A DNA stretch of 64,000 bases from an uncultured Flavobacteriaceae bacterium (GCA_947502975.1 CANNBV010000001.1:186001-250000); one strand, 5' to 3'; numbered from the stretch's first letter, positions 44,646-55,144 are shown. A program made the numbers and translations. The notes: generated by a model not told the origin, from the sequence alone.

Positions 44646-45095
44646 TTGAACATAAAACAACATTTATATAATCAGTGCCTTGAATTTGTAGATAACCGCA
44701 TGCAAGCGATTCAAAACACCATAAAAGACATTCAAAAATCATTACTTTCAGAAACTAAAAGTACCGCAGGTGATAAACATGAAACTGGTCGTGCCATGTT
44801 GCAGCTAGAACGTGAAAAAACCGGGAATCAGTTAGCCGAAATTCAAAAAGTAAAAGAAGTATTATCTAAGATTGATGTTGATAAAACCATAAAAACAATA
44901 GGTTTGGGCAGCTTAGTTTACACTTCAAATCTTAATTATTTTATTGCTATTAGTGCAGGTGAATTAGATTATAATGGTGGTAAGTTTTATGCAATTTCAC
45001 CGTCTACTCCAATTGCAAAACTATTGCTATCAAAAACAGTGGGGGATACCATAAAATTTAGAAGCACTACCTTTGCAATTACAAAAATAGAATGA
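44646..45095 (+). CDS. GreA/GreB-like C-terminal-domain protein
   Basis: 149 residues, TTG start at 44646 (MNIKQHLYNQ). A long N-terminal coiled coil (about 15-80) is followed by a small beta domain (LGSLVYTSNLNYFIAISAG, then AISPSTPIAKLLLSKTVGD). That arrangement resembles transcript-cleavage factors of the Gre group, in which the domain binds the RNA polymerase secondary channel. Acidic tip residues are not obvious. I suspect a Gre-like polymerase regulator, but this is fold-level inference. Confidence 0.7.
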   Translation: MNIKQHLYNQCLEFVDNRMQAIQNTIKDIQKSLLSETKSTAGDKHETGRAMLQLEREKTGNQLAEIQKVKEVLSKIDVDKTIKTIGLGSLVYTSNLNYFIAISAGELDYNGGKFYAISPSTPIAKLLLSKTVGDTIKFRSTTFAITKIE

Positions 45096-45127
45096 TACAT
45101 GCTTAGAAATTTTATGTTATTGTCGTA

Positions 45128-47380
45128 ATGAAACGCTTAGAAAATATCATAAAAAAAATTGTTGCGTTTCGATTTGCTATTATAGCAACCCTTGCAATTT
45201 TAATGGCACTTGCTGGCTACCAAACGGTCAACAAATTAAGTATAGATAATTCTTTGTCTATCTGGTTTTTAGAAGACGATCCGAGTTATAAAGCTTATAT
45301 TGATTTTCAAGAGGAATTTGGTTCAGATGAAATTTTTATCGCTATGTTTCCTGTGGATAATGCTGTTGGGAAAGCAGAGCGAATAAGACTTTTACAACTT
45401 CATAAAGCGATAGATACATTATCATTTGTAAAAACGTCTTTCAGTTTAGCAAAAGCAAAATACCCTATTTATAACAATGGCGACATTGTTTTTGACGAAC
45501 TATACAATACAGAGCGCAGCGAAAAAGGATTGAAAAACTTATTATCTAAGTTGCCAAGCATTAGCACACAATTATTTACTCAGGATTATAAGTATCAATT
45601 TTTCTACATACAATTAAATCCGACACCTCAAATTGAGGAAAAGCGTGAGATCATTGCTGGAGATATTAGGAATACCATTGAAACATATTATAAAGATTAT
45701 TTTTTGACTGGACCTCCAGTTTTAAATGAAGCGTATAGTAAAGGGATTTACAAAGAGAGTTTACTTTTTGGAGTTTTAACGATTTTAGTTATTACGCTTA
45801 TGCTACTGTTTTTATTGCCTAACAAACGGTATTTAATTATTTCTCTACTGGCAGTTGCGGTGCCTGTCTCGTTATTATTTGGTATTATCACGTCTTTTGG
45901 TTATGCACTGAATATGATTTCAATGCTCATCCCTACAATCTTAATGGTATACAGTGTGAGTGATGCAGTACATATTATTAACATCTATCATAAAGAAGGT
46001 CTTTTAAATAAAAGCCTCAACAAAATTCAACTAATAACATTAGCAGTTCGTAAAAGTATTACGCCTTGTTTTTATACTACGCTTACGACGTTTGTGGGGT
46101 ATTTTGCGTTGTATATATCACCGCTCCCCGCATTTAAAAATATGGGAGTGTTTACTTGTATTGGTTTGATTTTAAGTTTTTTACTGGTTTATATTATTGT
46201 TATTATTGGATTCAGCTTTATGCATCTTAATTTCGAGAATAGTAAACCTGTTTTATCATTAAAAACTTTTAGTCAAACGAATTTCATCAATTGGATAAAT
46301 CGTGTAACCTCTCACTATAAGAATTCCATTATTACAGTATTTACCCTAGTTTTACTTTACGGGTTATTTGCTGTTTTTCAAGTAAAAATAGATACAGATT
46401 CTCTAGACCTTTTAGCGGAAGGAAAAGCAAAACAAGATTTACGTATTGTTGAAGAACAGCTTAATGGAAGTTCTAGGTTACAGCTGGATATTTCTATGGT
46501 AAACGGCAAAAGTATTTTGAATAAAGATGCCATGCGCCGATTGGAGGATTTCCAAAACAAGTTAGAGCAAAACCCAATAATTACGGCACCAGTTTCTATA
46601 GTTAACATTAAGTCATTTTTGGAGAAACGCTCACCCGTTTTATTTCAACCTAATATTTCTGAAGAAAACATAAAAAACACTTTAGCTTCTATTGAAAATA
46701 CAGATAACAGCTTTTTTAAACTTTTTGCAGACGACTTGAGTTCTGCAGGTATCACGATAAGTTTTAAAGAAGTAAAAACCTCACAACTCGAACAACTTTT
46801 AGTTGATATTGAAGATACTTTTAAATCATCTTTTGATACTAAAATTCATAAGCTAAAAATTAACGGATTTGCGGTGGTTTTTGCACAACTTAATAACTTC
46901 ATCTTAGAAACACAATTCAAATCGTTTTTTGCTGCCTTTTTTGTAGCGTTTTTATGCCTTTGGTTTTTTATTAAAAGTTTGAGAACAACAATTTTAGTAT
47001 TAATTCCCAATGTTTTACCACTGGCTATTTTGGCTATTTTTATGAGTTTATTAGATATTCCTTTAGATGTGTCTACAGCCATGATAACGCCAATAATGTT
47101 GGGTATTGCCATGGATGATACTATTCATTTGGTACATAAATACCGAAAGAGTAAACGTGTGCAAGGTACTGCAGAAGAACGTATGGATCGGGCCATGCAT
47201 TACACTGGTGGCGCACTACTGTCAACTACGATTGCTTTGGTAGGAGGGTTTTTAATTATAGCATCAAGTGCAACACCATCGGTAAGAGATTTTGGTGCGT
47301 TATGTGCCATTACAGTCGCTATTGCATTAATAACAGATATCTTTTATTTACCAGCGTTGTTGAAGAAGTTTGATAGATAG
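45128..47380 (+). CDS. RND/MMPL-family membrane transporter
   Basis: 750 residues with the RND duplication: one N-terminal helix (14-33), a periplasmic loop (about 34-210), a six-helix bundle (about 212-420), a second periplasmic loop and a last six-helix bundle (about 600-745). GIAMDDTIHLVHKYRKSK is the conserved segment of the fourth helix in the second half, with Asp residues, and VSDAVHIINIYHKEG is its counterpart in the first half. Such proteins move lipids or hydrophobic compounds by proton motive force. The partner is unknown. Confidence 0.85.
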   Translation: MKRLENIIKKIVAFRFAIIATLAILMALAGYQTVNKLSIDNSLSIWFLEDDPSYKAYIDFQEEFGSDEIFIAMFPVDNAVGKAERIRLLQLHKAIDTLSFVKTSFSLAKAKYPIYNNGDIVFDELYNTERSEKGLKNLLSKLPSISTQLFTQDYKYQFFYIQLNPTPQIEEKREIIAGDIRNTIETYYKDYFLTGPPVLNEAYSKGIYKESLLFGVLTILVITLMLLFLLPNKRYLIISLLAVAVPVSLLFGIITSFGYALNMISMLIPTILMVYSVSDAVHIINIYHKEGLLNKSLNKIQLITLAVRKSITPCFYTTLTTFVGYFALYISPLPAFKNMGVFTCIGLILSFLLVYIIVIIGFSFMHLNFENSKPVLSLKTFSQTNFINWINRVTSHYKNSIITVFTLVLLYGLFAVFQVKIDTDSLDLLAEGKAKQDLRIVEEQLNGSSRLQLDISMVNGKSILNKDAMRRLEDFQNKLEQNPIITAPVSIVNIKSFLEKRSPVLFQPNISEENIKNTLASIENTDNSFFKLFADDLSSAGITISFKEVKTSQLEQLLVDIEDTFKSSFDTKIHKLKINGFAVVFAQLNNFILETQFKSFFAAFFVAFLCLWFFIKSLRTTILVLIPNVLPLAILAIFMSLLDIPLDVSTAMITPIMLGIAMDDTIHLVHKYRKSKRVQGTAEERMDRAMHYTGGALLSTTIALVGGFLIIASSATPSVRDFGALCAITVAIALITDIFYLPALLKKFDR

Positions 47381-47400
47381 TTTCAATATAAATGGTATAA

Positions 47401-48312
47401 TTATTTTTGAATTTCAAGATAAACTACCTCACCTTTCCTGAGCAAAGCATTATGTTGGAATAGAATAGTTTTTCCATTTAAATCTGCTTCAATCAAATAA
47501 AATGCACCTTTGTAATATGATGTTTTAACTGTGCTTTTTAGTCTAGATTCTGAAACTACATTTAATTCATGTGCGTAAATAATAGTGCCATCAATTTCAT
47601 TGAACTCTCCAAAAAATGCAGCAATTAATGGAGATTTTGGATTTTGAAATAAGTCTTTTGGATGTGCATTAGCAACGACATTCTTGTCATGCAGTACTAG
47701 AACTCTATCTGCAAACCCTAGTACATCTTCTTTATCATGAGTCGCTACAATACAAGTAACATTATGTGCCTTTAGGTACTTAAAAACATTGCGCCTTAAG
47801 CTTTGTTTTTTGAAATTATCAATATGACTAAATGGTTCATCTAATAATAAAATCTCAGGCTGTTTAGCTAAAGCTCTGGCAAGTGCTACGCGTTGCTTTT
47901 GTCCACCACTTAATGTTTTCACCTTAGTTTTAGCAAAGGCTTCAAGTTCTACAACCTCAATAAGCTCATCTACGCGTTGTTGCGTTTCCTCTGGGAAAAA
48001 TCTTGACAAATGTTTAGCTATGTTCTCCTCAACAGAAATGTAAGGCATTAAATCAAATTCCTGTGCTACATATTTCATAAAATCATAGCCAACAACTAGA
48101 TTATATTTAGGACCTAAAACTTCTGTGTCTTTCCAAAAAATTTGCCCGTCATTTAAATCGTATTCACCATATAAAATTTTGAGTAAAGTACTTTTACCAG
48201 AGCCACTTTCTCCAATTATAGCAATGTTTTCGCCTTGTTTAGCATTAAAAGAAATGTCTTTTAAAACTGAATTTTTTCCATATGAAAACTGAAGTTGATT
48301 TACCTTTAACAT
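47401..48312 (-). CDS. ABC transporter ATP-binding protein with C-terminal TOBE-like region
   Basis: 303 residues. Walker A GESGSGKST (33-41), signature LSGGQKQRVALARA, Walker B ILLLDEPFSHID and switch His (VATHDKED) are all present. The last 70 residues (YLEIQK end) look like a TOBE domain, as in metal and polyamine importer ATPases. No permease gene is adjacent, so its partner is elsewhere. It follows a prolyl oligopeptidase gene on the same strand, separated by a terminator. Confidence 0.88.
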   Translation of the reverse strand: MLKVNQLQFSYGKNSVLKDISFNAKQGENIAIIGESGSGKSTLLKILYGEYDLNDGQIFWKDTEVLGPKYNLVVGYDFMKYVAQEFDLMPYISVEENIAKHLSRFFPEETQQRVDELIEVVELEAFAKTKVKTLSGGQKQRVALARALAKQPEILLLDEPFSHIDNFKKQSLRRNVFKYLKAHNVTCIVATHDKEDVLGFADRVLVLHDKNVVANAHPKDLFQNPKSPLIAAFFGEFNEIDGTIIYAHELNVVSESRLKSTVKTSYYKGAFYLIEADLNGKTILFQHNALLRKGEVVYLEIQK

Positions 48313-48316
48313 GAAC

Positions 48317-48356
48317 TAAAAAATAAGACCTACAAAGTATCGCAACTTTGCAGGCC
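48317..48356 (-). terminator. Rho-independent terminator between prolyl oligopeptidase and ABC ATPase genes
   Basis: On the minus strand CCTGCAAAGT / ACTTTGTAGG forms a stem with the loop TGCGAT, followed by TTATTTTTT. Confidence 0.75.
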
Positions 48357-48384
48357 TAAAAATAGTGTTTATTCTTTTTCTAAA

Positions 48385-50547
48385 TTATCCTTTTAGCTTT
48401 TCATTCGCTTTGCTAGGTAATGTTTCAAAGCCCATATTGTAAAGTGTAAAACCAAAAATATCGGCATATTGCTCAATGGTTTTGCTCACAGGAGTTCCAG
48501 CGCCATGGCCAGCATCAGTTTCAATTCTTATTAAAGTTGGGTTGTTTCCTGTTTGCTTACTTTGTAATTCTGCAGCAAATTTAAAACTATGTGCAGGAAC
48601 TACGCGGTCATCATGATCACCTGTTGTTACTAAAGTTGCAGGGTATTGCACACCCTCTTTTACATTGTGTACAGGTGAATACCCTTTTAAATATTCAAAC
48701 ATTTCTTTATCGTCTTCAGCAGTACCATAATCGTAAGCCCAACCAGCACCAGCAGTAAACGTGTGGTAACGCAACATATCTAAAACGCCAACAGCTGGTA
48801 GTGCCACTTTTGCTAAATCTGGACGCTGCGTCATTACCGCTCCAACTAATAAACCGCCATTAGAACCGCCTCTTAAAGCCAAATAATCAGAAGATGTGTA
48901 ATTGTTTGCAATTAAGTATTCACCGGCAGCGATAAAGTCATCAAATACATTTTGTTTTTGCAATTTAGTACCAGCTATGTGCCATTTTTTACCATATTCA
49001 CCACCACCACGAAGGTTTGGCACTGCTAAAATACCGCCTTGCTCCATCCAAACAGCATTTGTTATGCTAAAAGAAGGGTTCAAACTAATATTGAATCCGC
49101 CATAACCATATAAAATTGTTGGGTTTTTACCGTTTAGTTCAAGGCCTTTTTTATGGGTTATAATCATTGGGACTTTGGTACCATCTTTTGAAGTAAAGAA
49201 CACTTGGTTGCTTTCATAGTCTTCACTATTAAACGCAATTGATGGTTTCCAGTATAATTCAGACTTACCTGTTTCAATATCTAGCTTATAAATACTGCTA
49301 GGCGTATTGTAGTTGGTAAAAGAATAATAATCGGTTTTTTCTTCTTTTTTAGCTCCAAAACCGTTGGCATTACCAACCCCTGGAAGCTCAATTTCTCTTA
49401 CTAATTTTCCATTGTAGTCGTATTGTAATACTTTAGAAATGGCATCAACCATATACTCTGTCATAAAATACCCGCCACTTGTAGAAGGTGATAATACGTG
49501 CTCTGTTTCTGGAATAACATCTATCCAATTTTCAGGTGAAGGATTTGAGGCATCTACAGAAACGATTTTCTTATTTGGCGCATTTAAATTTGTAACTAAA
49601 AACAACTTGCTACCTTTATTATCAATTAGATAGGTATCACTATCTGTATGATCTAAAATAGTAACCAATTTACTATTAGGTTTCGTTAAATCTTTAATAT
49701 AAAGTTTGTTTCCAGAAGTTGACACTCTTGGAGATATCAATAAATAACGATTGTCTTCAGTAACACCGCCATATATATATCTGTGTTTTTCTTCAGGAGT
49801 TCCACCAAAAATAATAGCGTCACTTTTTTGAGCAGTACCTAACTTGTGATAATAAACTTTATGCTGATCGGTTTTAGCAGAGAGCTCACTGCCTTCTGGT
49901 TTATCATAACTAGAATAGTAAAACCCTTCATTTTTATACCAAGAAATACCACTAAATTTGACGTCTATCAAAGTATCTTCAACGATTTCTTTGTGTTCAA
50001 CATCCATGATTAAAATTTTGCGCCAATCACTTCCTCCTTCGGAAATAGAATATGCTGCTATTTTACCATTTTCAGAAAAACTTACATTTCCTAAAGACAC
50101 TGTTCCATCTTCAGAAAAGGTGTTTGGGTCTAAAAATACGGTTGCTGTACTTGGGTCTTCATCTGTTTTATGTCGATAAATAACATACTGATTTTGTAAA
50201 CCATCATTTTTATAGAAATAGGTATAATCTCCCTCAATAAATGGGGCACTAACTTTTTCATAGTTCCAAAGCTTGGATAAGCGTTCTTTTAGGTCTTCTC
50301 TAAACGGAATGTTGTCCAAATAACCGAAAGTGGTTTTGTTTTGCGTTTTTACCCAAGCTTCAGTCTCTTCACTTCTATCATCTTCTAGCCATCGGTAAGG
50401 GTCTTTCACTTCAATACCAAAATATGTATTTACAGTGTCAACAGTTTTAGTTGTTGGATAATTCACTACAATATTGTTTTTCTCTTGATTTTCTTTACAG
50501 CCCATTATTATTGTGAAAACGAGTGCAGTTAGTATTAATTGTTTCAT
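48385..50547 (-). CDS. prolyl oligopeptidase lipoprotein (S9A)
   Basis: 720 residues from ATG 50547 ([17 protein letters not shown]), with lipobox Cys17; an ATG 12 bp upstream is less suited to the signal. An N-terminal S9 beta-propeller (about 35-430) is followed by an alpha/beta hydrolase domain. The catalytic Ser is at RGGSNGGLL (Ser562), the Asp lies in GDHDDRVVP and the His in DAGHGAGTP. It cleaves short peptides after Pro in the periplasm or at the outer membrane. A TACTTTTG box is 20 bp upstream. All catalytic residues are intact. Confidence 0.94.
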   Translation of the reverse strand: MKQLILTALVFTIIMGCKENQEKNNIVVNYPTTKTVDTVNTYFGIEVKDPYRWLEDDRSEETEAWVKTQNKTTFGYLDNIPFREDLKERLSKLWNYEKVSAPFIEGDYTYFYKNDGLQNQYVIYRHKTDEDPSTATVFLDPNTFSEDGTVSLGNVSFSENGKIAAYSISEGGSDWRKILIMDVEHKEIVEDTLIDVKFSGISWYKNEGFYYSSYDKPEGSELSAKTDQHKVYYHKLGTAQKSDAIIFGGTPEEKHRYIYGGVTEDNRYLLISPRVSTSGNKLYIKDLTKPNSKLVTILDHTDSDTYLIDNKGSKLFLVTNLNAPNKKIVSVDASNPSPENWIDVIPETEHVLSPSTSGGYFMTEYMVDAISKVLQYDYNGKLVREIELPGVGNANGFGAKKEEKTDYYSFTNYNTPSSIYKLDIETGKSELYWKPSIAFNSEDYESNQVFFTSKDGTKVPMIITHKKGLELNGKNPTILYGYGGFNISLNPSFSITNAVWMEQGGILAVPNLRGGGEYGKKWHIAGTKLQKQNVFDDFIAAGEYLIANNYTSSDYLALRGGSNGGLLVGAVMTQRPDLAKVALPAVGVLDMLRYHTFTAGAGWAYDYGTAEDDKEMFEYLKGYSPVHNVKEGVQYPATLVTTGDHDDRVVPAHSFKFAAELQSKQTGNNPTLIRIETDAGHGAGTPVSKTIEQYADIFGFTLYNMGFETLPSKANEKLKG

Positions 50548-50566
50548 AATGTCGCTCAAATTTTAG

Positions 50567-50574
50567 CAAAAGTA
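50567..50574 (-). promoter_or_regulatory. -7 box of the prolyl oligopeptidase gene (TACTTTTG)
   Basis: On the minus strand TACTTTTG matches TAnnTTTG, 19 bp upstream of the ATG at 50547. No TTG -33 element was found at the expected spacing. Confidence 0.4.
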
Positions 50575-50787
50575 GCTGATTTATGAAGTAAAAACTGTTT
50601 ATGTATTGTTAATGTTTTTTAATTAACACAAAGGAAATTAGAACATCAAAAGTATATATAAACCTAGTAATAGATTATTAGCTTCCTTCAAAATTTACAT
50701 TTCTTCTAAAAATTTGGTTATTTGGCAATTATATTAACAAGCTTAGCTTTTGATTTTTTATTATTGGCAGTGCAAAAATAGATAAAA

Positions 50788-51129
50788 ATGAATTTTAGAA
50801 ATTACTTAAGTGCGTTATTCATTTTGTTACAAATTGGAGGAATTGTTTTTGCTCGTTTCACTGAGCAGCGATTTTTTTGTTGGGCGCCTTATGATATTCA
50901 AACCAATTACAAAGTCACAGCAGTAATAAATAATGAAATTCTTGGGCCAGATGAGTTAGAGCAAAGATATGGTTACAGAATGGAAGGGTGGGAACAGCGC
51001 TCTATTTATAATATATTTTCGATTATTGAACAGTATGAAGCAACATATGGCAAAAATGATAGTGTCAGTATAACAGCTAATTACGCTATAAATGGGCATG
51101 AAGAACAAGTGTGGACGCTTGAACATTAA
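50788..51129 (+). CDS. hypothetical protein with N-terminal membrane segment
   Basis: 113 residues. A hydrophobic segment (about 8-24; LSALFILLQIGGIVFA) may be a signal anchor; the rest is soluble and rich in aromatic residues (FFCWAPYDIQTNYKV, GWEQRSIYNIFS). The gene ends 14 bp before an HTTM-like membrane protein gene on the same strand, so they probably act together. No family recognised. Confidence 0.6.
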   Translation: MNFRNYLSALFILLQIGGIVFARFTEQRFFCWAPYDIQTNYKVTAVINNEILGPDELEQRYGYRMEGWEQRSIYNIFSIIEQYEATYGKNDSVSITANYAINGHEEQVWTLEH

Positions 51130-51143
51130 TAGTTGCTATTTAG

Positions 51144-52226
51144 ATGATTTTCAATAAGCTTTTGAGATTTGAAGATACACCAATGCAGGGGAATGTATTG
51201 ATAATGTGTAAACTATTAATCTTGCTGTTGTTATATCATGGGCTTTTTTCTAAAATTGGAGATCCTTTTGTGCCATTCGTTCAGTGGTTGGATATTTTTA
51301 ATACTATTCCGGGGTTTTTTGAGTTGTGTCTTAAAATTATATTTATAGTAGCTACAACGTTATTGTTTTTTAATTATTGGGTACGTACTTCTAGTTTTCT
51401 TTTAGGGTGTGTGGTGATCTTAACAATTTTAGCCTCGCGAACAGCATATTATAATCATAAACTTATTTGTGGTTGTGCTCTTTTGTTGGCTGGCTTAACA
51501 AATAAAAACCAACTGCCATATTTCATTATTTTACAATTTGTAATATTGTACATAGGCGCATCCTTTAACAAAATACTAGATACAGATTGGTGGTCGGGTG
51601 CATTTATGCACAATTGGTTACTCAATGCACGAGAAAATGTGTTCTATACAAATATATCTCAATTATTACCCGATATGTTTCTTGCAAAAGCTATGTCATA
51701 TATGGCTTTTACTACAGAGTTTTTAATAGGTATAATGTTATTAATAAAGCGTTATAGAAACTTTGCAGTATGGTTCATTATCGTATTTCACACCTTATTG
51801 TTTACAATTATTACAATTAGATTTGGACATTTTTTAGAATCCATAGCTATTATTTTATTAGCATTTTTAAACTGGCCAAAGAAAAAAATGATAATAGATT
51901 TTAATCCAGAAAAACTAAAAGTTTTCAGAAAAGTCATTTCTTTTTTTGATTTTGATAAAAAAATAATTTGGCAACACAGAACAGGAGAAGAAGATTTTGC
52001 AATTAAATTAAAAAAAGATGGAGAGACTGTTAAAGGATTACAAGCAGTAAAAGATATTGTATTATATACCCCATTTTTCTATGTATTATTATTTGTTTCA
52101 GATCTTATTATTAGAGAAGTGTTCCTTTTTAATTGGAAGTATTTATTTACTATAAACGCGATTTTAGTTTGGGCACTAATCTTGTTTTTCTCTCCTATCT
52201 CTAACAAAATATTTAGTAGAATATAA
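51144..52226 (+). CDS. HTTM-like polytopic membrane protein
   Basis: 360 residues with about seven to eight membrane helices. The motif DTDWWSGAFMHNWLL resembles the HTTM (vitamin-K-dependent carboxylase-like) domain, in which a WW-type motif follows a helix. The soluble stretch (about 245-300) precedes two final helices. Such proteins have been found in flavobacteria next to small unknown membrane genes; the reaction is not known. Likely operon with the preceding 113-residue protein. Confidence 0.65.
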   Translation: MIFNKLLRFEDTPMQGNVLIMCKLLILLLLYHGLFSKIGDPFVPFVQWLDIFNTIPGFFELCLKIIFIVATTLLFFNYWVRTSSFLLGCVVILTILASRTAYYNHKLICGCALLLAGLTNKNQLPYFIILQFVILYIGASFNKILDTDWWSGAFMHNWLLNARENVFYTNISQLLPDMFLAKAMSYMAFTTEFLIGIMLLIKRYRNFAVWFIIVFHTLLFTIITIRFGHFLESIAIILLAFLNWPKKKMIIDFNPEKLKVFRKVISFFDFDKKIIWQHRTGEEDFAIKLKKDGETVKGLQAVKDIVLYTPFFYVLLFVSDLIIREVFLFNWKYLFTINAILVWALILFFSPISNKIFSRI

Positions 52227-52241
52227 ATAAATTGATAAAAC

Positions 52242-52266
52242 AAAAGCCTCCACAAATATGGAGGCC
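52242..52266 (-). terminator. Rho-independent terminator after asd
   Basis: GGCCTCCATA / TGTGGAGGCTTTTG on the minus strand: an 8-bp GC-rich stem GCCTCCA / TGGAGGC followed by T. It may also serve the plus-strand HTTM-like gene. Confidence 0.8.
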
Positions 52267-52292
52267 TACTTACACTTAAAAATATATTTGTT

Positions 52293-53282
52293 TTAAACTA
52301 AATTATTTTCAATTAAATATTCTGCAATTTGTACAGTATTCGTTGCTGCACCTTTACGTAAGTTATCTGCAACAATCCACATGTTTAATGTATTGGGTTG
52401 TGTTTCATCACGACGAATACGTCCCACAAACACTTCATCTTTTTCATGAGCAAACATAGGCATTGGGTAGCTGTTGTTGGCTGTATCATCTTGTACCACA
52501 ACACCAGGAGTTTCACTTAATAACAGACGCACCTCGGCTAAATCAAAATCATTTTCAAACTCAACATTAACAGATTCAGAATGTCCACCAGCTGTTGGAA
52601 TTCTTACAGCAGTAGCTGATACTGAAAACGTACGATCATTCATGATTTTTTGTGGCTCACGAGCTAATTTCATTTCCTCTTTGGTATAACCATTTTCCTC
52701 AAATACGTCACAATGCGGTAATGCATTTCTCCCAATAGGATAAGGATAAGCCATTTCGCCTTCTACACCAGCAATTTCATTTTCTAGTTGTCGCACAGCT
52801 TTTACACCAGTTCCAGAAACCGATTGGTATGTAGATACCACAACGCGTTTCATTTTATATTTTTTGTGAAGCGGATTTAAAGCCATAACCAACTGAATTG
52901 TAGAACAGTTAGGGTTAGCGATAATCTTATCGTCTTTAGTTAATTCGTTAGCATTAATTTCTGGAACCACTAGTTTTTTAGTAGGGTCCATTCTCCAAGC
53001 CGAAGAATTATCAACTACAGTAGTACCAGCTTCAGCAAACTTTGGTGCCCATTCTATAGATGTGCTACCTCCAGCAGAAAACAATGCAATATCTGGTTGC
53101 ATAGAAACCGCAGTCTCTAAACCTACAACCGTATAATCATTTCCTTTATAGGTTAATATTTTACCAACCGAGCGTTCAGACGCTACAGGAATTAATTCCG
53201 TTACAGGAAAATCACGTTCTGCTAGAACCTTTAACATGACTTCGCCCACCATTCCGGTGGCACCAACTACAGCTACTTTCAT
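52293..53282 (-). CDS. asd: aspartate-semialdehyde dehydrogenase
   Basis: 329 residues. The NADP-binding GATGMVGEVMLKVL motif is at the N-terminus, the active-site Cys lies in ANPNCSTIQLVMAL, and GGHSESVNVEF supplies the His. It makes L-aspartate-semialdehyde for lysine, threonine and methionine synthesis. A TAGTTTTG box lies upstream (53309-53316). Monocistronic. Confidence 0.96.
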   Translation of the reverse strand: MKVAVVGATGMVGEVMLKVLAERDFPVTELIPVASERSVGKILTYKGNDYTVVGLETAVSMQPDIALFSAGGSTSIEWAPKFAEAGTTVVDNSSAWRMDPTKKLVVPEINANELTKDDKIIANPNCSTIQLVMALNPLHKKYKMKRVVVSTYQSVSGTGVKAVRQLENEIAGVEGEMAYPYPIGRNALPHCDVFEENGYTKEEMKLAREPQKIMNDRTFSVSATAVRIPTAGGHSESVNVEFENDFDLAEVRLLLSETPGVVVQDDTANNSYPMPMFAHEKDEVFVGRIRRDETQPNTLNMWIVADNLRKGAATNTVQIAEYLIENNLV

Positions 53283-53308
53283 CTGTTTAATTTTAATAAA
53301 TGTGTCCG

Positions 53309-53316
53309 CAAAACTA
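53309..53316 (-). promoter_or_regulatory. -7 box of asd (TAGTTTTG)
   Basis: On the minus strand TAGTTTTG matches TAnnTTTG, 26 bp upstream of the ATG. A TTG lies at 53340-53342 (minus strand), a spacing of 23 bp, at the long end of the expected range. Confidence 0.5.
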
Positions 53317-53340
53317 AGTATTAATTACAATTCAAGGTAC

Positions 53341-53376
53341 AAAAAAAGCCCTCATTTTAATAAAACAAGAGCTTTT
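53341..53376 (-). terminator. Rho-independent terminator after mscL
   Basis: AAAAAGCTCTTGTTTTATTAAAATGAGGGCTTTTTTT on the minus strand: an AAAGCTCT / GGGCTTT-type stem with a short AT loop and T-run, about 40 bp after the mscL stop. Confidence 0.7.
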
Positions 53377-53415
53377 TAACAACAAATAACAGATTGTTAT
53401 TTAATTAACACTTTG

Positions 53416-53817
53416 TTATTTTTTAAGTGCGTCTCTAATTTCCATTAGCAATTCTTCTTGAGTTGGACCAGCTGGTTCCTCTGGAGCAGGCTCCTCTTCC
53501 TTCTTCATTTTATTCACGCCTTTTACAACTAAGAACATTACAAAAGCTACAATTATAAAGTCAAGAACATTAGTTATAAATTGACCATGTTCTAACCAAA
53601 CTTCTCCAACCATTTCTCCTGCGTCGTTTTGTACACCATCTCTTAATTTCATTCTTAAGTCTTTAAAGTCTGTGTCGAATAATAAGCCAATTAATGGAGA
53701 TACTATACCTCCAGTAAATGATGTTACCACTTCTTTAAAAGCAGCACCCATTACAAAACCCACTGCAATGTCTACAAGGTTGCCCTTCATTGCAAATTCT
53801 TTGAATTCTTTTAACAT
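53416..53817 (-). CDS. mscL: large-conductance mechanosensitive channel
   Basis: 133 residues. N-terminal FKEFAMKGNLVDIAVGFVMG is the conserved start of MscL (helix 1 with the pore), a periplasmic loop follows and TM2 is at about 78-98 (VLDFIIVAFVMFLVVKGV). The C-terminal helix is charged (EEEPAPEEPAGPTQEEL). It opens on membrane tension to release solutes during hypo-osmotic shock. Confidence 0.96.
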   Translation of the reverse strand: MLKEFKEFAMKGNLVDIAVGFVMGAAFKEVVTSFTGGIVSPLIGLLFDTDFKDLRMKLRDGVQNDAGEMVGEVWLEHGQFITNVLDFIIVAFVMFLVVKGVNKMKKEEEPAPEEPAGPTQEELLMEIRDALKK

Positions 53818-53903
53818 ATTTATAAATTTTTAGTTAGTGAGTAGCTAATTTACTGAAAAAAAAAGAAATTTTAACATTTGTTAAATTTGTTGAAGTTTTA
53901 TTT

Positions 53904-53991
53904 GGGCGTTACCCTATCGGGTCGGGCTTTCCGTTAATAGTTTTGGCTCGATGCGCGCCTCGCCAAAAGCTGCCACTTCAATCCCTAACGC
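53904..53991 (+). ncRNA. structured intergenic element, copy 5 of 5
   Basis: Its ends are GGGCGTTACCC and CAATCCCTAACGC. The terminal helix is GCGTTA / TAACGC and hairpin A is ACCC-TATC-GGGT. The conserved GTCGGGCTTTCCG is followed by hairpin B, TTTTGGC / GCCAAAA. It lies in the 214-bp gap between mscL and alr, which holds no gene. Confidence 0.62.
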
Positions 53992-54031
53992 ACCTTTCTG
54001 CCAAAGCAGTTTCTTAAACTAAAGCACAGTG

Positions 54032-55144
54032 TTATTTTAAAATCACCCGTTTTACCCGTTGCGATATACCAGTAATCAATTCATAAGAAATTGTACCAGC
54101 ACTTTCTGCCAAAGTTTCTGCCGATGTTATTTTTCCATCAAAAATAATCACCTCATCCCCTTCTTTACAATCAATATCAGTAATATTTACCATAATCATA
54201 TCCATGCATACATTGCCAATTATTGGTGCTTTTTTACCATGTATGGTCACAAACCCTTTACCGTTACCATAAATTCTACCAATACCATCGGCATGCCCTA
54301 AAGGTAATGTTGCAGTTTTGGTAAATAGTCTATCGCTTTTATATGCGCGATTATAACCTACAGATTCTCCTTTTTCAATGTGGTGAATTTGTGAGATCAC
54401 AGTTTTTAAACTCGCACTAGGTTTCAAATTGGCGCTTTGTATTTCTGAATTTCCAAAACCATATAAACCAATACCACAGCGCACCATATCAAAATGTGCT
54501 TCAGGATAATTTAAAACCCCCGAAGTATTGCACATATGTAATAGTGGTTGATAACCAATAGCCTTAGAGAAATTTTCAGCAATGGTTTTAAAACTATTTA
54601 TTTGATTTAAGGTAAATTCTTTTTCGTTTAAATCCTCGCTGGCTGCCAAATGCGAAAACAACGATTTCACTTTTATAGCTTTAGTAGCTTTCACTTTAGA
54701 AACTAAATAATCAATATCATTCTCCCAAAAGCCTAAACGATTCAAACCTGTATTAAATTTAATATGCACAAGATATTCGTTTTGATTTTTTTCTTCTGCA
54801 AATGCAATAAACTCGTTTAAAATTTTAGCATTATATAAATTTGGCTCAAGATTGTTTTCAAGAATCGCATCAAAATTTACAGCCAAAGTATGTAATACTA
54901 AAATAGGAGTAGTAACACCAGCTTGCCGTAATGCAACACCTTCGTTTGCATATGCTACAGCAAAATAATCAACCTCTAAATCTTGCAAGTATTTCGCAAT
55001 TTCTTGAGCATCATTGCCGTACGCAAATGCTTTTACAACTGCTAAAAAAAGAGTTTTAGGTTTTAGCTTCGATTTTAGATACTCAAAATTATGTTTAAGC
55101 GCATTTAAATCTATTTCAAGAATGGTTTCTTGGACTTCTGGCAT
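54032..55144 (-). CDS. alr: alanine racemase
   Basis: 370 residues. The PLP Lys is in AVVKAFAYGND (Lys38), the second catalytic residue is Tyr in SVGYNRAY, and CGIGLYGF is the central signature. It supplies D-alanine for peptidoglycan. The start ATG overlaps the tdk stop by one base (TAATG), so the two genes are translationally coupled. Confidence 0.95.
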   Translation of the reverse strand: MPEVQETILEIDLNALKHNFEYLKSKLKPKTLFLAVVKAFAYGNDAQEIAKYLQDLEVDYFAVAYANEGVALRQAGVTTPILVLHTLAVNFDAILENNLEPNLYNAKILNEFIAFAEEKNQNEYLVHIKFNTGLNRLGFWENDIDYLVSKVKATKAIKVKSLFSHLAASEDLNEKEFTLNQINSFKTIAENFSKAIGYQPLLHMCNTSGVLNYPEAHFDMVRCGIGLYGFGNSEIQSANLKPSASLKTVISQIHHIEKGESVGYNRAYKSDRLFTKTATLPLGHADGIGRIYGNGKGFVTIHGKKAPIIGNVCMDMIMVNITDIDCKEGDEVIIFDGKITSAETLAESAGTISYELITGISQRVKRVILK